The notes beneath the pieces were generated by a model. It was given only the letters and a program-made list of their open reading frames with translations, ran no database searches and was not told where the DNA came from. Positions 44,115 to 51,963 of a stretch of DNA of 64,000 nt are shown here, one piece after another. Every line of letters begins with the position of its first letter. The stretch's first letter is position 1. Position numbers and translations under genes: made by a program. The stretch comes from Cnuella takakiae (lineage in GTDB: Bacteria; Bacteroidota; Bacteroidia; Chitinophagales; Chitinophagaceae). The stretch covers positions 1 to 64,000 of the forward strand of contig NZ_MTFE01000001.1 in the NCBI RefSeq assembly GCF_001953305.1, written 5' to 3'.

Positions 44115-44138
44115 GAGGGTTGCTGGCCGGCAACCCTC
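44115..44138. promoter_or_regulatory. strong GC-rich hairpin in the ardC leader
   Basis: GAGGGTTGC pairs perfectly with GCAACCCTC (44130-44138) around TGGCCG. No T-run follows, and ardC begins 43 bp later, so it may act in the mRNA leader or as a protein site rather than as a terminator. Confidence 0.4.
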
Positions 44139-44180
44139 CGAAGCAGAAAAAATCTAAGCGTCACACATAAACTTTTAATT

Positions 44181-45116
44181 ATGCACAGCGAAACTACCAA
44201 ATTCGGTCAGATCACCGAAGCGATCACAAAAGAAATCATTGAGGAACTTCAAAAAGGAAATGTGACCTGGAGTACGCCTTTTTCAAAAGCTATTAATTCC
44301 GGGCTGGCAAAAAACTACGTAACCGGCCGTCCATACACAGGTTTTAACCAATTCTACTTATCCTTCAAGGCTGCCACCAAAGGATACCAAACTCCACAGT
44401 ATTTAACTTTCAAACAAGCTCAAGAGCTGGGTGGACATATCCGTAAAGGAGAAAAAGCTACCGTAATTATTTTTTGGAAAGTTATAGAACAAGACCGGGA
44501 AGCACAGGAAAAACAAACCCGCCTATATCCCTTTTACTACTACGTTTTTAATATTGACCAGGTAGATGGAGTAACATTCCATATTCTCACTCCTCCTCCC
44601 CCATCTGATAACCAACTCACAAATGTAGCATGTCAAAACATAGTAGCGGGATATAGTAATGGCCCTCAAATTACGAGCGCAGCTGCTACCCCCTATTATG
44701 TACCTGCTCAAGACAAGGTAAACATGCCTCCCGTAACATCATTCAAGACTGAATCGTTGTATTATTCAGTGCTTTTCCATGAGTTAATCCATTCAACTGG
44801 CCACAGTTCCAGATTAGATCGTTTCCAAAAAGGCGTAAAGCCTGCACCTTTTGGGAGCCCTGAGTACAGTAAGGAAGAATTGATAGCGGAAATCGGCGCC
44901 ACTTTTCTATGTGGTTTAGCAGGCATATATCCAGATACCAGGCATCACAATGCTGGGTACATCGATAACTGGATTGATGCACTCCAGCGGGATTATACGC
45001 TCATTATCACTGCAGCCAACCATATTCTCGGTTTGAAAGAGACAAATACAGAAGAGTTAGGAACTGTAAATACCAATGTTGTTACACACAACATGATGTT
45101 CAAAGCAGCTTCCTAA
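44181..45116 (+). CDS. ardC: ArdC-like antirestriction protein
   Basis: A 311-residue protein with the two ArdC domains: an N-terminal ssDNA-binding part (TEAITKEIIEELQKG...NYVTGRPYTGFNQFYLS) and a C-terminal zincin-like metallopeptidase part with H200-E-L-I-H204-S-T-G-H and a following EELIAEIGA helix. Such proteins coat or protect incoming single-stranded plasmid DNA and blunt host restriction during conjugation. The spacer between the domains (about 120-175) is variable. It opens a run of four small plus-strand genes in the leading region between oriV and par. Confidence 0.88.
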   Translation: MHSETTKFGQITEAITKEIIEELQKGNVTWSTPFSKAINSGLAKNYVTGRPYTGFNQFYLSFKAATKGYQTPQYLTFKQAQELGGHIRKGEKATVIIFWKVIEQDREAQEKQTRLYPFYYYVFNIDQVDGVTFHILTPPPPSDNQLTNVACQNIVAGYSNGPQITSAAATPYYVPAQDKVNMPPVTSFKTESLYYSVLFHELIHSTGHSSRLDRFQKGVKPAPFGSPEYSKEELIAEIGATFLCGLAGIYPDTRHHNAGYIDNWIDALQRDYTLIITAANHILGLKETNTEELGTVNTNVVTHNMMFKAAS

Positions 45117-45173
45117 TGCTACAAGGGGGAGTACCCCTCCCCTACTCTTTTCCATCTCATCAAACCAAATGCA

Positions 45174-45485
45174 ATGATTAACAGAATTAAGGCTATCAAA
45201 ATAGATGCTTGGCGCCGACAAGTATACTTTATTGACTTACCACTTTCGCTGGACGGCATATATGAAGCAATTGGCTGCAGACTCTTTGACGTGGTTCATC
45301 TACCAGACATGGACCTGTTAGTAGATGATGAAGGCATAGAAGGAGCAGTAGGTTTTCATATTTCAGGAGTGCCCGTCAAAGGGAATGGATTAGTGGTGGG
45401 GTTCGACCAGCAAGGAGAAACACATACGGACACCCCTCATTCCCTTTCCTATGTCATGTCACGGGTACACTTTTTTAAATTATAA
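45174..45485 (+). CDS. DUF3846-like protein
   Basis: A 103-residue acidic protein; YEAIGCRLFDVVHLPDMDLLVDDEG fits the pattern of DUF3846 (I.C.....V.......D...D.EG), common on plasmids and phages, function unknown. It follows ardC by 57 bp. Confidence 0.7.
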   Translation: MINRIKAIKIDAWRRQVYFIDLPLSLDGIYEAIGCRLFDVVHLPDMDLLVDDEGIEGAVGFHISGVPVKGNGLVVGFDQQGETHTDTPHSLSYVMSRVHFFKL

Positions 45486-45582
45486 AGTATAAAAAAAGGA
45501 GCAAACGAAGTTTACCACCCCTATTCTTCTCAATCACAGTTTTGAACAATAAAGCCATTAAACTTTAAAGAACATTTGAATC

Positions 45583-45771
45583 ATGGAACAAACAAAGTGG
45601 AACCCTGGCGACCGGGTACAAGTAGTATTGGAGACACAAGTCATTTGTCAGCTACCAAATGGCCTTATATTGGTGCGGATGGTAGGAATGCCCCTCCCCT
45701 ATTCAGCATTGAAGCCATTAGCTGATTTAGAAACCACAGATTTTCATTCCCCAAACAAGGATGAACTTTAA
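45583..45771 (+). CDS. small hypothetical protein
   Basis: A 62-residue protein (MEQTKWNPGDRVQVVLETQV...) that looks like a single small beta barrel, with VQVVLETQVICQLPNGLILV as likely strands. No family recognised. It lies between the DUF3846 gene and the next small gene in the leading region, all in one direction. Confidence 0.55.
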   Translation: MEQTKWNPGDRVQVVLETQVICQLPNGLILVRMVGMPLPYSALKPLADLETTDFHSPNKDEL

Positions 45772-45855
45772 TAAACCTACAATAAGAATGTTTAAAAGCT
45801 GAAGCCAAATTGCCTTCCTACCGCAGGATGCCTCTATAACACATAAGTTTGATGT

Positions 45856-46182
45856 ATGGCGAAAAGCAAAACAGGTGGTGAATTCCGGAAAGAAATAACT
45901 GATGCGTTAACGCGTGATGCACTAAAACGTATCGGAAGCCTAATCAACAATAGTAAGATCAGCAATTTCGCCACCGTTTACCAGCACATACCCAGAAGCC
46001 GGCTGGCAGAAACCTTGGGGTTTAATAAAAGCGGGTTTTTGCGTAAAAAATCTATAGACGGCAGCTTATGGCGGGTAGATGATATAATACGCTTCTCAGA
46101 GGCAACTGGTGCAGAAGCTTACAAAGTGTTTGAGTTACTGGCTCAATTTAAAATAGAAAGCTATTCGGATGAGGGTACTTAA
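45856..46182 (+). CDS. hypothetical protein of the plasmid leading region
   Basis: A 108-residue, mostly helical protein. A stretch near the middle (FATVYQHIPRSRLAETLGFN) could be a helix-turn-helix, followed by RVDDIIRFSEATGAEAYKVF. It may be a DNA-binding regulator, but no family is recognised. Its stop is followed at once by a strong hairpin shared with the convergent par operon. Confidence 0.6.
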   Translation: MAKSKTGGEFRKEITDALTRDALKRIGSLINNSKISNFATVYQHIPRSRLAETLGFNKSGFLRKKSIDGSLWRVDDIIRFSEATGAEAYKVFELLAQFKIESYSDEGT

Positions 46183-46186
46183 AACC

Positions 46187-46228
46187 GAAAGCACATTTTA
46201 ATTTACAAGTAAAATTGAATGTGCTTTC
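46187..46228. terminator. hairpin between convergent genes
   Basis: GAAAGCACAT pairs perfectly with ATGTGCTTTC (46219-46228). The loop contains TTTACAAGTAAA, a copy of the motif found around parA. Probably terminates transcripts from both sides. Confidence 0.6.
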
Positions 46229-46264
46229 AGTTACAAAATACAAGTATAACTAGTGGCTTTTTTG

Positions 46265-46669
46265 CTAGTGTTTTTTGTGTAGTAAACTCTTTTCTTCCCG
46301 CTCCAACTTTTCCAAAACAGCTTCCAACACCCATTCGGTTAATGAAATAGCTGGCTTCCGCTGTGTCCTGGGTTTGGGACGTAGCTCCCGTAGCGTCCGG
46401 ATCCTGGCCAACTCCCCTACTGTTAGGGCTACTGTTGTTTGCTTAATAGTATCAGGATGCTCTTCTACTTCAGCCTTCTTCCTGGATGATGCTTGCACGG
46501 GCGCTGGTGCTGGCGCAGGAGCCGGTGCAACTGGCTGTTCCGGTTCGGCTACTGCATCTTCTACCTGTTTGGTAGTGCTGCCTCCCTTATTGATGATATC
46601 CATGATACGCTTTTCGTCCAGTACAGACGCTGCTCCTGCTTTAGGCGGTAATCCTACTCTCTTTGCCAT
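46265..46669 (-). CDS. small partition protein (ParB-type partner of ParA)
   Basis: A 134-residue protein starting MAKRVGLPPKAG. Its start overlaps the parA stop (TAATG on the minus strand), the usual parAB coupling. It has an N-terminal stretch, a Pro/Ala hinge (PVAPAPAPAPAPVQA) and a C-terminal part (KQTTVALTVGELARIRTLRE...ISLTEWVLEAVLEKLE) of strand-helix-helix type, like ribbon-helix-helix centromere binders. No classic ParB HTH or CTPase motif is present. I infer that it binds the repeat field upstream of parA and recruits ParA. Confidence 0.7.
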   Translation of the reverse strand: MAKRVGLPPKAGAASVLDEKRIMDIINKGGSTTKQVEDAVAEPEQPVAPAPAPAPAPVQASSRKKAEVEEHPDTIKQTTVALTVGELARIRTLRELRPKPRTQRKPAISLTEWVLEAVLEKLEREEKSLLHKKH

Positions 46670-47307
46670 TATTGCGGAATTGCTTTGAATAATGCGTTTA
46701 TTTCTTTTGATGCTTTCGCATCTTGTGGGCTCAGTTCGAAAACAGCAAGCCCCTGCCCTCCTGCTAATGCAAATGCTTTGCGGTTGCAAACCATATCCGG
46801 GATGAACTCAAAGCCCTCGATTTCTTTTAATTGCTCTGCTGTTTCCCTGTTATCCTCGCTTCTGATGTCGGCCTGGTTGATAAACACCATTGCCCTAAGT
46901 TCTGGGTTTACAGTCCGGATCTCCGAAATGAGGTTTTGTACTTTGGTTATGGTCCAAAAATCGAAGCTTCTGGGACGGAAAGGAAACAGGGACACATCTG
47001 AAATTACCAAAGCTGCCCGCTGGCTTATCGTATCTCGTCCCCCACTGTCAATAACGATGTGATCGTATTTGCTGCTCAGTTTAGTCACTTGGCTGCGCAA
47101 TTGATCGCCGGTAAGCTTTACGGCAGTATAATTTGTCTCTCCATTCAAGGTATGTTCCCGGAAAGAAGTAAAATCAGTTGCCGATTCCTGTTCATCCGCA
47201 TCTACGAGTAAAACATCACCTCCTTGTTTTGCCAGCCAAACGGCCAAGTTTACAGAGATGGTTGTTTTGCCGGTTCCTCCCTTGATACCTCCTACTGTGT
47301 AGATCAT
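46669..47307 (-). CDS. parA: ParA-family partition ATPase
   Basis: A 212-residue ATPase of the short (type Ib) class, with no N-terminal DNA-binding domain. Deviant Walker A is KGGTGKT near residue 9, Walker A' DADEQESATDF near 38, Walker B DHIVIDSGG near 85. Start at ATG 47307 is preferred over 47328 because the protein then opens MIYTVGGIKGG. ParA forms ATP-dependent gradients on the nucleoid that segregate the plasmid bound by its partner. Confidence 0.9.
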   Translation of the reverse strand: MIYTVGGIKGGTGKTTISVNLAVWLAKQGGDVLLVDADEQESATDFTSFREHTLNGETNYTAVKLTGDQLRSQVTKLSSKYDHIVIDSGGRDTISQRAALVISDVSLFPFRPRSFDFWTITKVQNLISEIRTVNPELRAMVFINQADIRSEDNRETAEQLKEIEGFEFIPDMVCNRKAFALAGGQGLAVFELSPQDAKASKEINALFKAIPQ

Positions 47308-47353
47308 CAATTTGAAATTAGGATGCAATATTACATTGAAAAAAGCATTTCTA

Positions 47354-47921
47354 TTTGCAACTAATAAGGATTTAAATTTAGTTGTAAAAACAAAACCTAA
47401 TATAGTTCTTCTTTTGGATAAAAAAAGAAAGTATAACTATAACTAAATGTGTTTCCATAAAGCTTGTGGTTTTGCTATTTAAATAGTTGTAAATACGCTT
47501 TTTAAATGCAAGTTGATTTACTATTATATTGGTCTTGAAAACAGAATGTATTTAACTTGTAAACCAGGATGTCTTCTACAACTAAAATGAAAGCCGTAAT
47601 GCTTGTGAAATTTTTTCGGAAATACTTGCATTATTTATTTGAAATTGCTTTTTAAAGCTCATTCATATTTGCAAGTATATTTTAAAGTATTTAGAAAGTG
47701 ATTTTGCTTTTGATTTACCATGAAACAAGAAGTAAATTTACTTGTAAAGAGCGTTTTAATTTAGTTGTTAAACTAATTGTAGATATAAAATCAAAAGAGC
47801 TAGGTGATGAGTTGTAAATAGATGGCTAACACACTAGTTATTTAAACATAAGAGTACTTGTAAACCGTATATTAATTTACTAGTAAACTAATGTTAAAAA
47901 AGCTTGTAAAAACACAAGTAA
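47354..47921. repeat. field of TTTACttGTAAA-like sites, putative partition centromere
   Basis: At least ten copies of an imperfect palindrome occur between parA and the next gene, in both orientations: TTTGCAACTAAT (47354), TTTAGTTGTAAA (47377), TAGTTGTAAA (47484), TTAACTTGTAAA (47552), CTACAACTAAA (47576), TTTGCAAGTATA (47668), TTTACTTGTAAA (47737), GTACTTGTAAA (47854), TTTACTAGTAAA (47876, perfect), AGCTTGTAAA (47901) and CACAAGTAAA (about 47913). Further copies lie at 46202, 46238 and 48411. Location upstream of a type Ib parAB operon suits a parS/operator region. Confidence 0.65.
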
Positions 47922-47927
47922 ATCGAC

Positions 47928-47952
47928 AAAAAAAGCGGGCCAACCGCCCGCT
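47928..47952 (-). terminator. terminator of the lipoprotein gene
   Basis: Read on the minus strand, AGCGGGC-GGTTG-GCCCGCT has a perfect 7-bp stem and is followed by TTTTTT. Confidence 0.85.
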
Positions 47953-47971
47953 TTCAAACCAGTAGAAAGTT

Positions 47972-48337
47972 CTAAGGATAAGTGAGATTAACGCTGAAGT
48001 CTGAACTTTGGGTTTTAACTTCTGTTCCGTTGCGCAGTATTCGACCAGTCACTTTACTCCCCGTGCCGCCGTTAGCACCAAAAGTTACATACGTGGGATT
48101 CTTTTTAACGGTATAAGAGTAGGACCAGCCTGTAGCCGGTGCATTTTCAACAGTTACCAAATTGGATTCTTCATTGTAATAGCCTACAACCATGGTAGGT
48201 TCCCCGCCTGTGGCTGAGGCCTGATAAGTTATTTGATCGCCAATCTGAACACTTGCATCTTCCGTATCATCATCTTTTTTGCATCCTGCTATCAGCAGCA
48301 GGGTAGTGGCCATAAAGCATAGCAAATTCTGTTTCAT
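47972..48337 (-). CDS. small lipoprotein
   Basis: A 121-residue protein; ATG 48337 gives a lipoprotein signal MKQNLLCFMATTLLLIAGCKK with lipobox LIAGC. The mature part is beta-rich (GDQITYQASATGG, TYVTFGANGGTGS, VTGRILRNGTEV), as in small Ig-like or MmpS-type exported domains. No function assigned. It might act in surface exclusion or mating contact, given the location, but that is only a guess. Confidence 0.7.
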   Translation of the reverse strand: MKQNLLCFMATTLLLIAGCKKDDDTEDASVQIGDQITYQASATGGEPTMVVGYYNEESNLVTVENAPATGWSYSYTVKKNPTYVTFGANGGTGSKVTGRILRNGTEVKTQSSDFSVNLTYP

Positions 48338-48485
48338 AAGTAAGGGTGTTTTTGGTGGGTGATTCAATTGGTTGTTTGCTTCTGGAATCAAAACATAAAT
48401 ACTTCCATAAATACAAGTAAAATTACTTTTGATTGCACCTGTATTTTTTAATGTTCCTTCTTCTGAAAGTTCTTACATAATAAAT

Positions 48486-48896
48486 TTATTGTTTTTTCTT
48501 TTTGGGCACTTTGGTTTCTACCAAGATCATGGTGTCCTTACCATTAAAAGCTTCCAAGAACAACACTGTTCCCTTTGTTGTTTGGATGTACTCGTACTTT
48601 TTAGATGGGGTAGGAGTGAAGCTCAAATAGATGGTACCAGCTATCATAAGCAGCCCGATACCTGCCAATAAGTAGCTGATGGACTTACCTAAACCATACA
48701 GGAAGTAACTAAACCCCGTTGGAAAAGACACCCGGTTGATTGTTTGTACTTCTTTTTTCAAGTCAACCTGGAGTTCGTTGATCCGGATGATTACGAACAG
48801 GATTTCGTCATCTAAGGTCGAACCATACCGTATTTTATAGCGGTGCCTAAGCTCTGCCAAAAGTGTTAGGTAGTCTTGTTGTTTCTCCTTTGTCAT
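48486..48896 (-). CDS. hypothetical membrane-anchored protein
   Basis: A 136-residue protein: charged helical N-terminal half (YLTLLAELRHRYKIRYG, IIRINELQVDLKKEV), a membrane helix near residues 70-92 (YLLAGIGLLMIAGTIYL), and a Lys-rich tail (VPKKKK). It overlaps the 3' end of the upstream ParA-like gene by 4 bp, so they form one operon. Family not recognised. Confidence 0.6.
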   Translation of the reverse strand: MTKEKQQDYLTLLAELRHRYKIRYGSTLDDEILFVIIRINELQVDLKKEVQTINRVSFPTGFSYFLYGLGKSISYLLAGIGLLMIAGTIYLSFTPTPSKKYEYIQTTKGTVLFLEAFNGKDTMILVETKVPKKKKQ

Positions 48897-49603
48897 AGTT
48901 TACCCAGCTCCCTGCGGATGACTGTTTTCGCTGCAAAAGATGTATGTCCAGGCAAGCCTTTTCCTGCTGAGATAGCTTCCAGAATGTTCTGGCCGCTGTT
49001 TCGTTCTACCGATATATTACCGAATAATCTGGCGCCTTTAATCGTTCCTTCTTGCATTTTAATAAAAGATTGCGCCTCATCCATTAACTCCGGATGTGCC
49101 TGGAAAGAATACTCATTGACATAAGCGTAAACATCGAAAGCACCTTTCAGGGGTGCCGCAAAACGTTGCAAATAATCCATGCAACTCAAGTAAGCAGGTC
49201 CACCAGCTATAATTACGTTGAAGACAAACCTGGCATTCAGGGTAGTTTCAAACTCCTTGAATTCCTCAACATTAAAGTCGAGGGTAAACAATTTAGGCAG
49301 TTGCTCACTTTCCGGTGCGCCAAAATCCAGGTAATACTCGGCAAAGGAGAGTTCTGCCAGCTCTTCTAAGCTCTGGAACAACTTTTCCCGGTCAATCCGT
49401 TCTATGTTATCCGTAATAGCTACTTCAAGCAGCCGGTCCTTTTCCAGCAGAAATGCCAATTGCCTGGTACTGGTCTTGGTTGATGCGTCAAAGTCGACAA
49501 AAACCGAACTTTGGTGTTCTTCATGCTTTAAAGCCTGCAGGTAAGTAAGCATCGACTTGCCTGCGCCTCCTTTCGCTTGTACGTTGAAATAGAATGTCTT
49601 CAT
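48893..49603 (-). CDS. ParA/MinD-like P-loop ATPase (second)
   Basis: A 236-residue ATPase with Walker A KGGAGKS (residues 11-17) and the Walker A'-like FVDFDASTKTSTRQL. The remainder is more diverged than plasmid ParA. It lies in a three-gene minus-strand operon with a small upstream gene (49616) and a membrane protein (48486). Proteins of this type accompany relaxase modules in Bacteroidota, perhaps positioning the transfer machinery; a second partition system is the alternative. Confidence 0.75.
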   Translation of the reverse strand: MKTFYFNVQAKGGAGKSMLTYLQALKHEEHQSSVFVDFDASTKTSTRQLAFLLEKDRLLEVAITDNIERIDREKLFQSLEELAELSFAEYYLDFGAPESEQLPKLFTLDFNVEEFKEFETTLNARFVFNVIIAGGPAYLSCMDYLQRFAAPLKGAFDVYAYVNEYSFQAHPELMDEAQSFIKMQEGTIKGARLFGNISVERNSGQNILEAISAGKGLPGHTSFAAKTVIRRELGKL

Positions 49604-49615
49604 ATGCTAAGGGTT

Positions 49616-49996
49616 TCATTTTGGTTTGATTGGGCGGCGTAGCAAACTTTCCTTTTCCCGCACCAAAGTGGAGGGATCCGTTAGTGAAAATGGCTGCTCC
49701 ACTGAATTAGTAACGGCCTGATGTCCTGCTGCTTTATCCACCTGTTGGTAATCGGCTCTTGTTGATACTGCTGTTTTCCGGTAACGGGCCAGCCAGTTGC
49801 GAAAGGAATTGGAGTTGAAATCATCTGGCGTCAATTGCAACTGCTTGTAAATCATCTTCAACAGTACAATGGGTTTTTCCCGCAACAAGAACCTGTTTTC
49901 GATAACAAGTGGAAGCAGATCAAATTGCCCGTGGCCTTTACTCAATAGTAGCGTACGGACCAGTTCTGCTGATTCGTTCCCTTTTTTATCTTCCAT
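49616..49996 (-). CDS. hypothetical protein upstream of ParA-like gene
   Basis: A 126-residue helical, basic protein; the middle (KMIYKQLQLTPDDFNSNSFR, then NWLARYRK) looks like a small DNA-binding helical domain. It precedes the ParA-like gene by 12 bp and starts the minus-strand operon, divergent from the mob genes. By position it could be the DNA-binding partner of that ATPase. Family not recognised. Confidence 0.55.
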   Translation of the reverse strand: MEDKKGNESAELVRTLLLSKGHGQFDLLPLVIENRFLLREKPIVLLKMIYKQLQLTPDDFNSNSFRNWLARYRKTAVSTRADYQQVDKAAGHQAVTNSVEQPFSLTDPSTLVREKESLLRRPIKPK

Positions 49997-50213
49997 GTAA
50001 CTAAAATAAATAAAATATTCAGTTTATGATTTAATTTGCTCTATAGATTATTGCTTTTGATGTGTGTTAATGATTTTGAGCGACAAAAAATGAGGTTTGA
50101 TGAAAACGGATGAATCGAAATGAGCGAGGATGGAAATAGTAATGAGCAATTGGGCATAACGATGAAGAAACAGGTCAGAAAATGAACACGGCAGCATGTT
50201 AGGTAGGGGAGGA

Positions 50214-50229
50214 GTTCGGTTTTTGTCGC
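50214..50229 (+). repeat. isolated iteron copy in the mob leader
   Basis: GTTCGGTTTTTGTCGC, identical to the strongest iterons of the replication origin some 7 kb away, stands alone 15 bp before the oriT-like inverted repeats and in the same orientation. Confidence 0.8.
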
Positions 50230-50243
50230 CCATTGCAGGATGT

Positions 50244-50315
50244 ACCTTTGTATACACAAAGGTGTTCCTGCCCTTTACAAGGGGAATCATCCAGCCCTCC
50301 GCAACTCCGGGCTGG
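50244..50315 (+). other. oriT-like region with inverted repeats
   Basis: Two perfect inverted repeats occur in 72 bp: ACCTTTGT-ATAC-ACAAAGGT (50244-50263) and CCAGCCC with GGGCTGG (50291-50297 and 50309-50315). They lie directly upstream of the MobC and relaxase genes, where the origin of transfer is usually placed. The nick site cannot be read from the sequence. Confidence 0.5.
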
Positions 50316-50354
50316 CGTCCATCAAGCGGTGGTCGCAACTCCAAAAAGAATACG

Positions 50355-50732
50355 ATGGAAACACCACTAAAAACCAAAAAAAAGTATCCGGGCTTTTTCT
50401 TCCGTTGTACAGAAGCGGAAAAAGCCAGGTATCAGGTACTGGCAAAATCACAGGGCATGGAGCTTTCTAAGTTGATCCGGCACCGGTTGGCAGGCGATCA
50501 ACCCTTGAAGGATTATACCAGGGAAGAAGCATTTTTTCAACAGTTGAACCTGCTGACCCGGGAAATGAGCTACATCGGCCACAATATTAATCAGGTAACC
50601 ACAGCACTGCACCAGATCAATAACAGCCAGAAGATTGAGGCTGGCGAGTTTGCGCTAATCCTGAGTGAGCTTAAGCGGTATAATGATCTGCGTGATCAAT
50701 TGAGCTACCAACTCCAAAAAGCCTTTTTCTGA
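50355..50732 (+). CDS. mobC: MobC-like relaxosome accessory protein
   Basis: A 125-residue basic protein; ATG 50355 chosen because the upstream open frame covers the oriT-like DNA. It begins with a Lys-rich tail, then a ribbon-helix-helix-like segment (FRCTEAEKARYQVLAKS, LSKLIRHRLAG) and the MobC helices (LTREMSYIGHNINQVTTALHQ), typical of MobC accessory proteins that melt oriT for the relaxase. It ends 1 bp before the relaxase gene. Confidence 0.85.
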   Translation: METPLKTKKKYPGFFFRCTEAEKARYQVLAKSQGMELSKLIRHRLAGDQPLKDYTREEAFFQQLNLLTREMSYIGHNINQVTTALHQINNSQKIEAGEFALILSELKRYNDLRDQLSYQLQKAFF

Positions 50733-50733
50733 T

Positions 50734-51963
50734 ATGAAGCTTGTATTTAAGATCATGCCCCCGGCCGCTTCTTTCCATGGAGTGGATTACAACGAAAAGA
50801 AGCAGGCCCAGGATGTTGCCCGCAGGGTTCACTTTCAAAATTTTGGTTACCTCCAAGAGCGATCGGAGATCAGCCGGCAGGAGTTCAAGGAGTATTTTGA
50901 AAAATATTCGGCCCGTAACCACCGGGTGCAAAAAAAGCAGTTCCATGCAATCTTAAGCTGCAAAGGCGCCAGCTATAGTCATGAGCAACTGAAAGAGTAC
51001 GCCTTGCAGATCATGCAACAGATGGGCTATGGCGATAATCCCCTGCTGATCTATGAGCACCACGATACCCGCCACAATCATGTGCATATTGTTACATCCC
51101 GCATAGCCCCTGATGGAAGCAAAATTGCTCATGATATGGAAGGGAAAAAAGCAAATACTTTACTTACCCAGCTTTTGCAATTGGACCTTAAAGCCGCGCT
51201 GCAGCAGGACCTGGCAGAGGTATTGGCATACAGGGCATCAACCACCCCTCAATTACTGCTGCTGATGGAACTAAAGGGCTATACCAGCAAGCAGGTAGGA
51301 GCAGCTTATCATTTTTTCAAGCACGGCAAAGAAGTGGGGTACACCTCTCTGGCTGCTTTAAACAATAGAATAGGGGAGGGGGAAGAGCACCGTAAAGACC
51401 AGATAAAAGCTATCATCCACAAGTATCAGGGCCGGTACACTACCCGGTTGGAGCGGGAGCAGGAGCTTTTTGTACGTAGCAGCGGACAAGTGCAATATGG
51501 GAGCGACCTAACCCGGTACCTTCAGGAGAAGCACGGTTTGCAGTTTTATTTCTTTTCGAAAGGTGGACTGCCGCCTTACGGTTATGCCCTCATCGATCAC
51601 AAAACAAAGACGGTATACAAAGGAGGGGACATTATGCCTTTGGCTGCACTTACCCAAAAAGCGGATAGAAGGATGAAAGTACTGCCGCTTGCACCTGAAC
51701 CTAAAGTACTCGGAAAAAGCGCTAAAGAATGGGAGACAATTTCCGAACTCTTGACCCTAAACAACGACGGCGCTACCAGAGCTGAAAAACAAATGCCTGA
51801 GGCAAGCGGACTGGGTGAAATGTTTGCTGCTTTTGACCGGTTTATAGATGGCATAATTGCCGGAAATGAAATAGACAGCCATGCAGCCGGTGGCCACCAA
51901 CGCTCCAGTAAGGACAAGGAAGAACAAAAAAGAAAATCAAGACAAAAAGGGTTGGGTAGATGA
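50734..51963 (+). CDS. relaxase/mobilization nuclease
   Basis: A 409-residue relaxase of the PF03432 type. Candidate nicking tyrosine is Y19 in GVDYNEKKQ; the metal-binding HUH-type motif is H114-N-H116-V-H118 in DTRHNHVHIVTSR. It nicks oriT and stays attached to the 5' end to pilot the strand through the secretion channel. The C-terminal half (about 200-409) is helical and Lys-rich with no helicase motifs. ATGA overlap with the following ParA-like gene. Confidence 0.9.
   Translation: MKLVFKIMPPAASFHGVDYNEKKQAQDVARRVHFQNFGYLQERSEISRQEFKEYFEKYSARNHRVQKKQFHAILSCKGASYSHEQLKEYALQIMQQMGYGDNPLLIYEHHDTRHNHVHIVTSRIAPDGSKIAHDMEGKKANTLLTQLLQLDLKAALQQDLAEVLAYRASTTPQLLLLMELKGYTSKQVGAAYHFFKHGKEVGYTSLAALNNRIGEGEEHRKDQIKAIIHKYQGRYTTRLEREQELFVRSSGQVQYGSDLTRYLQEKHGLQFYFFSKGGLPPYGYALIDHKTKTVYKGGDIMPLAALTQKADRRMKVLPLAPEPKVLGKSAKEWETISELLTLNNDGATRAEKQMPEASGLGEMFAAFDRFIDGIIAGNEIDSHAAGGHQRSSKDKEEQKRKSRQKGLGR

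Noticed and set aside
44115-44138. Rho-independent terminator before ardC
   Set aside because: Stem is strong but no T-run follows on either strand; listed as a leader hairpin instead.
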